From contig NZ_JBHSGG010000033.1 in NCBI RefSeq assembly GCF_042654365.1, positions 62,001-126,000 on the forward strand: a DNA stretch of 64,000 bases, in the 5' to 3' direction. This DNA is from Coralloluteibacterium thermophilum. Its GTDB lineage: Bacteria; Pseudomonadota; Gammaproteobacteria; Xanthomonadales; Xanthomonadaceae. Numbering within the stretch: the stretch's first letter is position 1; every line of letters begins with the position of its first letter. The notes beneath the pieces are model-generated. The model was not told the origin of the DNA and made no database searches. It was given only the letters and a program-made list of their open reading frames with translations. A program made the translations under genes and the position numbers. Shown piece after piece: positions 56,450 to 64,000 of the stretch.

Positions 56450-56824
56450 ATGGACAAGAACGCCCTCATCATGGAGATCGGCCGCCTCATCGCGACCGAT
56501 CCCGCCGTCGCGGACCGCCCGTGGGACGGCTACGCGCTGGTCGCGAGCTACGCCGACGGCGCCCGCCGCCTGGCCGGCTTCCGCTACCGCGACGGCGCCG
56601 CCGCCGAACCCGCCACGCCGGGCGCGGGCGCGCTCGGCACCCGGCTGGACGCGCTGCGCGCGGCCACCCGCGTGCCCGGCAAGGACGACTGGAACGCCTG
56701 CGTGGTCAAGCTGCGCCGCGCCACCGGGAAGGTCACCGTCGACTTCGACTACGAGGCGCCGGAGCGCTGGGACGTCACCCCGCGCACGCTCGCCGACGTG
56801 GCGGAACGCGCGCGGCCGCAATAG
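56450..56824 (+). CDS. putative immunity protein, YezG/DUF600-like
   Basis: A 124-residue cytosolic protein starting 13 bases after the nuclease gene. The C-terminal half has the order W-x-x-C-x-V-x-L-R-R-x-T-G-K-V-T-V-x-F-D-Y-E, then RWDVTPRTLADVAERARP, which closely follows the DUF600/YezG pattern (W..C.....TGK..I.Y.Y..  ..W..TP..). YezG of Bacillus neutralises YeeF, a toxin whose nuclease domain resembles the neighbour's. The N-terminal half has a helix and a W-DGYALVASYADGARRL strand pair, also in line. Assignment is by pattern plus gene order; without a profile search it stays tentative. Confidence 0.6.
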   Translation: MDKNALIMEIGRLIATDPAVADRPWDGYALVASYADGARRLAGFRYRDGAAAEPATPGAGALGTRLDALRAATRVPGKDDWNACVVKLRRATGKVTVDFDYEAPERWDVTPRTLADVAERARPQ

Positions 56825-56880
56825 CCGGTCCGCCGAGGGCCGGTGCGCCGCGGCGCCGGCGGGCGTGCGACGCCCGGATG

Positions 56881-56910
56881 CGACAGGGGCCGCTCGCGCG
56901 GCCCCTGTCG
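56881..56910. terminator. bidirectional terminator
   Basis: Perfect 13-bp stem (56881-56893 with 56898-56910) and a TCGC loop, between the convergent immunity and M13 peptidase genes. Confidence 0.75.
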
Positions 56911-56917
56911 GTCTGCG

Positions 56918-59047
56918 TCACCAGATGCGGACGCGGTCTTCCGGCGCGATCCACAACGGGTCGTCGGCGGTCACGTTGAACGCCTCGTACCACGCATCGA
57001 TGTTGCGCAGCGGCGCGAACGCGCGGATCTGGCCCGGCGAGTGCGGACCGTTGACGAGCTGCTGGCGCAGTGCATCGTCGCGCCACAGGATCCGCCACAC
57101 CTGCGCCCAGCCCATGAAGAAGCGCTGCTCGCCGGTGAAGCCGTCGATCACCGGCGCCTCCTCGCCGCCCAGCGAGCGGCGGTAGGCCTCCAGCGCGATG
57201 GTCAGGCCGCCGAGGTCGCCGATGTTCTCGCCCATCGAGACCCGGCCGTTGATGTGCATGCCGGGCAGCTGCGGGAACACGTAGGACTCGTACTGCGCGC
57301 CGAGCTTGGCCGCCTGCGCCTCGAACTTGGCTGCGTCCTCGGCCGTCCACCAGTCGCGCAGCAGGCCCTTGCCGTCGGACTTGCGGCCCTGGTCGTCGAA
57401 GCCGTGGATGATCTCGTGGCCGATCACGCCACCGATGGCGCCGTAGTTCACGGCCGGATCGGCGTCGGGATCGAAGAACGGCGGCTGCAGGATGGCCGCC
57501 GGGAACACGATCTCGTTCTTCACCGGCGAGTAGTAGGCGTTGACGGTCTGCGGCGTCATGCCCCACTCGCCCTTGTCCACCGGCTGGCCGATGCGGTTGC
57601 GGCGGTAGTCCCACTCGAAGGCCATGGAGCGCAGCGCGTTGCCGAACAGGTCGCCGTTGACGACCTCCAGGCCGCTGTAGTCGCGCCAGGTGTCCGGGTG
57701 GCCGATCTTGAGGCCGAAGTTCTGCAGCTTGGCCATGGCCTCGGTCTTGGTCTCCGGGCTCATCCAGTCGAGCTGCTGCAGGCGCGCGCCCATCGCGGTC
57801 TTCACGTTCGCGACCAGCTCGTCCATCTTGGCCTTGGCGTCGGGCGGGAAGTACAGCGCGACGTAGTCGCGGCCGATGGCCTCGCCCATCGCGCCCTCGG
57901 CGAAGGACACGCCGCGCTTCCAGCGCTCGCGCTGCTCGGGCTGGCCGTTCAGGAACTTCTGGCGGAACTCGAACTGCGCGTCGACGAAGGCGCTGGACAG
58001 CAGCGGCGCCGCGTTGTCGGTGGTGTGGAAGGCCATCCACGCCTTGAGCGTGTCGAGCTCGGTCTCGGCGAAGATCTCCGCCATCTTCGGGAAGGCCGTG
58101 TCCTGGCGGACCACGGCCTTGTCGGCGTGCGCGATGCCCGCCGCCTCGAAGTAGCGCGTCCACGGGAAGCCCGGCGCGTCGCGCTCCAGCTCGGCGAGCG
58201 TGGTCGGGTTGTAGGTCTTGTCGCGGTCGCGGCTCTCGGCGCGGGTCCAGTGCGCCTGCGCGAGGCGCGTCTCCATGGCGACGATGGCCTCGGCGTGCGC
58301 CTGCGGGCGCTCCCAGCCGGCCAGCTCCAGCATCTGCGCGACGTAGGCCTGGTAGCGCTCGCGCTGCGGCGCGAACTTCTCGTCGAGGTACATCTCGCGG
58401 TCGCTCAGGCCCAGGCCGGACTGGCTCAGGTAGAGCACGTAGCGGTCCGGGTCGAGCTGGTCGTCGGACACGAAGGCACCGAAGTAGGTCCCGCCCAGAC
58501 CGCCGCGGCTGCGGCCCATCAGGGTGGCGATGGCGTCCTTGTCGGCCGCTGCGCGGATCGCGTCGAGGTGGGGCGCCAGCGGCTGGGCGCCGAGCGCCTC
58601 GATGGTCGCCTCGTCCATGAAGCCCTGGTAGAGCGCCGCGATCTTGGCGGCGTCGCCGTCGGTGGCCGGATTGCCCAGCGGGTAGCTCTCGATGAGCTGG
58701 CGCACGCGCGCCTCGGAGAGGTCGCGCAGCATCATGAAGGCGCCGTAGCTGGAACGGTCCGCCGGGATCTCGGTGGTCTCGGCCCAGGTGCCGCTGACGT
58801 ATGCGAAGAAGTCCTCGCCCGGGTTCACCTCGGGCTTCATGCCGGCGGTATCGATGCCCCAGCTGCCGTAGCGCGTGGCGGCGACGGTGTCCCCGCCTCC
58901 GGAGCCTCCGGCGGTGGCGTCGGTGGCGAACAGCGCCTGCAGCGCGCAGGCCTCGTCCAGGCAGGCGTGCCGCTCGTGCGCGCCTGCCGGGAGCGCGAGG
59001 GCCAGCGCGAGCGATGTCGCGGCGAACAGCGAGGTCTTCTTCAACAT
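56918..59047 (-). CDS. M13 family metallopeptidase (neprilysin/PepO type), secreted
   Basis: Zinc endopeptidase of 709 residues with an N-terminal signal peptide (MLKKTSLFAATSLALALALP, then AGA). The N-terminal Peptidase_M13_N domain starts at WGIDTAGMKPEVNPGEDFFAYVSGTW in two runs. The active site is VIGHEIIHGFDDQGR, with the third ligand in MGENIGDLGGL, and the substrate pocket NAYYSPVKNEIVFPAAILQP. All ligands are intact. M13 enzymes are unusually numerous in xanthomonads and cleave short peptides outside the cell or in the periplasm. Confidence 0.95.
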   Translation of the reverse strand: MLKKTSLFAATSLALALALPAGAHERHACLDEACALQALFATDATAGGSGGGDTVAATRYGSWGIDTAGMKPEVNPGEDFFAYVSGTWAETTEIPADRSSYGAFMMLRDLSEARVRQLIESYPLGNPATDGDAAKIAALYQGFMDEATIEALGAQPLAPHLDAIRAAADKDAIATLMGRSRGGLGGTYFGAFVSDDQLDPDRYVLYLSQSGLGLSDREMYLDEKFAPQRERYQAYVAQMLELAGWERPQAHAEAIVAMETRLAQAHWTRAESRDRDKTYNPTTLAELERDAPGFPWTRYFEAAGIAHADKAVVRQDTAFPKMAEIFAETELDTLKAWMAFHTTDNAAPLLSSAFVDAQFEFRQKFLNGQPEQRERWKRGVSFAEGAMGEAIGRDYVALYFPPDAKAKMDELVANVKTAMGARLQQLDWMSPETKTEAMAKLQNFGLKIGHPDTWRDYSGLEVVNGDLFGNALRSMAFEWDYRRNRIGQPVDKGEWGMTPQTVNAYYSPVKNEIVFPAAILQPPFFDPDADPAVNYGAIGGVIGHEIIHGFDDQGRKSDGKGLLRDWWTAEDAAKFEAQAAKLGAQYESYVFPQLPGMHINGRVSMGENIGDLGGLTIALEAYRRSLGGEEAPVIDGFTGEQRFFMGWAQVWRILWRDDALRQQLVNGPHSPGQIRAFAPLRNIDAWYEAFNVTADDPLWIAPEDRVRIW

Positions 59048-59169
59048 GGTCTCTCCGGGTCACGTACGGAAACGGCGCGCACGACGGCCACGCCAGCCCA
59101 CCACCATACCGCGTGGGCCGCGCCCGGGCATGGGCCGAACGTCCCTCCCGCGCCGTCCGGCCCGCCGCG

Positions 59170-60318
59170 TCAGCCCGCGCGGGCGTGCCAGGCCCGCAGC
59201 AGCTCCGCCTCGCGCTCGCGCGGCATGCCCGCGCGCAGCTCCGCCTGGCGCTCGGAGGGCAGTCCGCGGTACCAGGCCAGCAGGTCGGCGACGGTGGTGG
59301 CGAAGGGGCGGAAGCTCAGTCCGGCGGCCAGGGCGCGCGCGTTGGAGACCTGCCCGTAGCCGCCGAACTCGTGCTCCTGCGGGAACCACACCGGCAGGTC
59401 GGCGCCGAAGCGCACGCCCTGCTCCGCCAGGAACGCCGCCGGGACGTGGGTGAAGCGCACCGGTCCGCCGGTGACCGCGTGGATGCCGTGGACCATGGCG
59501 TCCGTGCTCAGCCGGTAGTCCGGCCCGACCGCGTTGAAGGTGCCGGTGGTGCCGGCTTCGGCCAGCCGGATCATCCACTCGCCGAGATCGCGCCCGTCGA
59601 TCATCTGCACCGGGTCGCGGCCGTCTCCCGGCACCAGTACCTCGCCGCCCTCGGCGATCCGCTTCGGCCAGTAGGTGAAGCGGTCGGTCTCGTCGCGCGG
59701 GCCGACGATGTAGCCGGGGCGCACGATCGTCACGCGCTCGCCGAACTGGTGCCGCGCCTCGGCCTCGCTGCGCGCCTTGAGCGGGCCGTAGAGGTTGCCG
59801 ACGTCGGCGCGCAGACTCTCCTGGGTCTCCGCCATGGCGTCGGCGCCGCGGTACTGCGCCAGCGGGGCGTCCTCGTCGATGCCGGGCCGCGAGCCGTCCG
59901 CGTAGACCGAGATGGTCGAGATGAAGAGGTAGTGCCCCACCCGTCCCGCCAGCACGCGGCCGGCGTCGCGCACCCAGAACGGCAGCGTGGTCGGGTTGTC
60001 GATGCACACGTCCCACTCGCGCCCTTCGAGTGCGGCGAGGTCCCCGGTATTGCGGTCGCCGTGCAGCTGCTCGACCTCCCCCGGCCACTCCGGCGACGGG
60101 CGCGAGCCCCGGTTGAACAGCGTCACCCGGTGCCCGCGCGCGAGCGCGTAGGCGACCTGGAACGGCCCGGTGAAGCCGGTCCCGCCCAGGATCAGGATGC
60201 GCAGCGGCCGCGCGGCGCGCGGCACCGCGGGCGCCGGGGCAGCGGCGAAGGCAGGCAGGACGGTGGCCGCGGCGGCAAATGCGCCGAGCCTGAAGAGATC
60301 GCGACGTGAGGTGGACAT
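59170..60318 (-). CDS. Tat-exported NAD-dependent epimerase/dehydratase family protein
   Basis: Short-chain (extended) dehydrogenase fold of 382 residues with a twin-arginine signal at the start (TSRRDLFRLGAFAAAATV). The Rossmann motif ILGGTGFTG begins about residue 43. YxxxK is only partly recognisable in VGNLYGPLKARSE, with Tyr and Lys in the expected spacing. The protein resembles isoflavone-reductase-like and mRNA-binding epimerase-like NAD proteins. Export before cofactor-independent folding explains use of Tat. The ATG at 60318 was chosen because it precedes the RR motif. Confidence 0.85.
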   Translation of the reverse strand: MSTSRRDLFRLGAFAAAATVLPAFAAAPAPAVPRAARPLRILILGGTGFTGPFQVAYALARGHRVTLFNRGSRPSPEWPGEVEQLHGDRNTGDLAALEGREWDVCIDNPTTLPFWVRDAGRVLAGRVGHYLFISTISVYADGSRPGIDEDAPLAQYRGADAMAETQESLRADVGNLYGPLKARSEAEARHQFGERVTIVRPGYIVGPRDETDRFTYWPKRIAEGGEVLVPGDGRDPVQMIDGRDLGEWMIRLAEAGTTGTFNAVGPDYRLSTDAMVHGIHAVTGGPVRFTHVPAAFLAEQGVRFGADLPVWFPQEHEFGGYGQVSNARALAAGLSFRPFATTVADLLAWYRGLPSERQAELRAGMPREREAELLRAWHARAG

Positions 60319-60427
60319 GACGCACTGCTCCTCGAAGGCACCGGCCGCACGCTGCGCCCGGATCGCCGCGAGCATGCGGCGCCCCGTGCCCGCGCCACCC
60401 GTGGCGAAAGTGGGGGAACCGTCCGGC

Positions 60428-60595
60428 CTACCCATCCGGCGGCGGCGCGGCCGCCGCCTCCGGTACGCGGCCTAGGAGCTCCTCGATCACGAAGCCCATG
60501 ACGTAGTAGCCGATGTGGAAGATGGCGTCCGCGGCGAACGCGATGTCGGCCCCGGCGTCCAGGCGGCGGCCGCAGGCCGGGCTCTCCCGCTGCAT
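60428..60595 (-). CDS. small hypothetical protein (55 residues)
   Basis: Short open frame with a hydrophobic central stretch (ADAIFHIGYYVMGFVIEELL) and a Pro/Ala-rich end. It lies between the mutarotase gene and the epimerase-like gene on the same strand. The start has only a weak AGGG just before ATG. I do not recognise it; the chance of a random open frame is substantial, although the stretch looks like a membrane or amphipathic helix rather than random GC-rich translation. Confidence 0.35.
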   Translation of the reverse strand: MQRESPACGRRLDAGADIAFAADAIFHIGYYVMGFVIEELLGRVPEAAAAPPPDG

Positions 60596-60627
60596 CCCTG
60601 AGCGTGCAGGCCGCAGGCGCGGCCCGG

Positions 60628-61503
60628 TCAGAGGTGCGCCACCTCCACGCGCTGTTCCAGCGCGTGACTGGCACCGGGGGCGAGTTCGACGCTGTCCGGC
60701 GCGGCGTTCGCGGCTTCGAGGCAGACGTACTCCAGCCAGCCCTCGCGCGGGATGTCGGCGAAGCCGCGCACGGCCTCCTCGCCCGGATTCCAGGCGACCA
60801 GGCTGCGGCTGCCCGCGGTGGACAGGAGGATCCTGCGCCGCGCGACCGGATCGACCAGCACGTAGCGGCCCGGCGCGTCGAGGTAGATGCGGTCGCTGCG
60901 CCCGGGGTCGCGCGCCTCGCGCAGGCTCCAGTCGCCCTGCTGGCGGTGCCGCGCGAAGCCGTCGAACTTGTCGAGGTAGTCGAGTCCGTCCAGGCCCTCG
61001 ACGTGAACGCGGCGCGCGTCGCCCACGGCGAAGTAGGTATGCATGGCCTGGGTCAGCGTGCGCGCCGCTGTGCCGCGGTTGCGGGTGACCAGGCGCTGCA
61101 CCAGCGCGCGGCCGATCTCGACCTCCATGCGCACCTCGAGATCGGGGTCGGCGTCGTCGAGCACGAAGTCGAGCCGCACCGCGCCCGCCTCGTCCCGGGC
61201 GCCTCCGACCAGCGACCAGGTGCGCGTGCGCGCGATGCCGTGCTGGGGCGCGTCGTCCGGCTGGCCCTGGCGTGCGAAGTACGGCCAGCACACCGGCACC
61301 CCGCCGCGGATCGGCTTCGGCGGCAGCATGCTGGTCGGCGACAGCCACAGCACGTCGGCGAAGCCGCGCGGCGTCCACGACAGCAGGTGCGCCCCGAACG
61401 GACTGACCGCGGCCGTGGCCTCGGCGGTCTCCACCAGGAGCGCGGGGACGCCCGCATGGCGGCCGGCACGCACGCCGGGAATGTCGATCGTCACCACATG
61501 CAC
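60628..61503 (-). CDS. D-hexose-6-phosphate mutarotase
   Basis: Aldose-1-epimerase-like protein of 291 residues in the YeaD/YMR099C family, interconverting anomers of glucose-6-phosphate. Seen: SPFGAHLLSWTPRG, VLWLSPTS, IRGGVPVCWPYFARQG, QHGIART (His), HTYFAVGDA (His) and the catalytic glutamate in EYVCLEAANA. The start is ambiguous: AGGAGG lies only three bases before the first ATG, but at six bases before GTG at codon 3 (61497), so translation may begin there. Confidence 0.93.
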   Translation of the reverse strand: MHVVTIDIPGVRAGRHAGVPALLVETAEATAAVSPFGAHLLSWTPRGFADVLWLSPTSMLPPKPIRGGVPVCWPYFARQGQPDDAPQHGIARTRTWSLVGGARDEAGAVRLDFVLDDADPDLEVRMEVEIGRALVQRLVTRNRGTAARTLTQAMHTYFAVGDARRVHVEGLDGLDYLDKFDGFARHRQQGDWSLREARDPGRSDRIYLDAPGRYVLVDPVARRRILLSTAGSRSLVAWNPGEEAVRGFADIPREGWLEYVCLEAANAAPDSVELAPGASHALEQRVEVAHL

Positions 61504-61537
61504 CTCCTGGAGAAGGACGCCATCTTGCCGCAGCGGT

Positions 61538-62124
61538 TCAGGCCAGCGGCCACTCGCCCACGATCCGATACTGCGACCGCGGCCCGAGCACGCTGTGGAT
61601 CAGCACGAAGCGGTCGACGCGCCAGGCCAGCGGCGCGACCGGGGCGTCCAGCGGCTCGGCCGCATCGCGCGCGACGGTCACGTGCGGCACAAGCCGGGTC
61701 GGCGGATGCAGGCGCACGCCGGCGCGGACCAGGGCGGAAGCCAGGGCGTCGTGCAGCGCGACCAGGCCGGGAGGCGTCGCGCTGCAGCCCAGCCACCACG
61801 GGATGCTGCGGTTGGCGAAGCTGCCCGCGCGGTCCAGGACCAGGTCGAAGCCGGACGGCGCGAGCGCCGCGGCCGCAGCCGAAGCGCGTTCCAGCACGGG
61901 CACGTCCAGCACCGGACGGTCGCCGAGGAAACAGAGAGTGAGGTGGTAGCGGTGCGCGCCGACCCAGCGCGCCCGCGCGGGGTGCCGGGCGCGCAGGTCC
62001 GCCGCACGCGCGGCCATGGCCGCGCGGACGTCCTCGTCCGGCCACAGGGCGAAGAACAGCCGGTGGACCTCGCCGCCGGCATCCTGCGCCGGATCGCCGA
62101 ACAGCCCGCCCTGGACGGGGCCGC

Positions 62125-62128
<4 letters not shown>
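61538..62128 (-). CDS. thpR: RNA 2',3'-cyclic phosphodiesterase (ThpR/LigT)
   Basis: 2H phosphoesterase of 196 residues, opening 2',3'-cyclic phosphate ends of RNA. The two catalytic HxT motifs are YHLTLCFLG and PHVTVARD, and the N-terminal LFFALWPDEDVR is diagnostic. The first 16 or so residues before LFFALWP (SGPVQGGLFGDPAQDAGGE) are an extension. The GTG start overlaps the ABC-F gene stop (GTGA), giving translational coupling. Confidence 0.92.

Positions 62129-64000
<1,872 letters not shown>

Overview
The window is 64 kb of very GC-rich, densely packed chromosomal DNA from a gammaproteobacterium, most likely a member of the Lysobacteraceae (Xanthomonadaceae), in the Luteimonas/Lysobacter/Xanthomonas neighbourhood. 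The reasons are the extreme GC3 bias, FimX, EF-P divergent from EpmB, the mtaD-ubiG-gph-phytoene synthase-like operon, PhaB next to PhaR, a REP doublet of the GTGGGAGCGGCTTCAGCC type, and many secreted M3/M13 peptidases. There are no phage genes, transposase genes or CRISPR arrays. Almost everything is chromosomal housekeeping or envelope and signalling genes.

Layout. 1-2 kb: end of pyrC and an M23 peptidase. 2-5.6 kb (minus): an operon joined by stop/start overlaps, mtaD > ubiG > gph > squalene/phytoene synthase-like. 5.7-7.4 kb: efp and its modifier epmB, divergent. 7.5-9.6 kb: FimX. 9.7-13 kb: htpX, gluQ-RS, phaB, phaR. 13-16.3 kb: a SUMF1-domain lipoprotein and RNase D, then tRNA-Ala(CGC). 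16.7-20.2 kb: a large autotransporter with GND repeats and a Pro-Glu stalk, interrupted by a one-base assembly gap. 20.4-27.5 kb: wrbA, pirin, tex, a GreB-like factor, a YhiN flavoprotein and an amidohydrolase. 27.6-32.4 kb: a small acidic protein, a GAF-GAF-GGDEF-EAL protein, a long palindromic element, and an ECF sigma/anti-sigma pair. 32.4-40.1 kb: YigZ, tRNA-Arg(CCT), an ALDH7 enzyme, a methyltransferase fused to a DUF4190-like membrane domain, pyrD, murB, an EamA transporter and FHA-GGDEF. 40.2-45.5 kb: PAP2 phosphatase, a TPR-tailed Ser/Thr kinase, ispG and a DUF2218 protein. 45.6-52.4 kb: xseA, ALDH, REP doublet, aldo/keto reductase, a 3 x 169 bp repeat and an M3 dipeptidyl carboxypeptidase. 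52.5-56.8 kb: glycogen phosphorylase and a putative nuclease toxin with its immunity gene. 56.9-64 kb (minus): M13 peptidase, Tat-exported epimerase-like protein, a small ORF, mutarotase, ThpR and an ABC-F ATPase that runs off the window.

Genes that work together. MtaD can clear the S-adenosylhomocysteine made by UbiG. EpmB modifies EF-P Lys34. Three c-di-GMP proteins (FimX as receptor, one probable bifunctional enzyme, one FHA-GGDEF cyclase) sit within 33 kb. PyrC and PyrD catalyse consecutive pyrimidine steps but lie 35 kb apart. The most novel-looking items are the Endonuclea_NS_2-type toxin with a YezG-like partner (55.2-56.8 kb), the methyltransferase-DUF4190 fusion (34.9-36.1 kb), the 165-bp palindromic element (30.9-31.1 kb), the structured DnaA-box-like block (20.3-20.44 kb) and the GND-repeat autotransporter.
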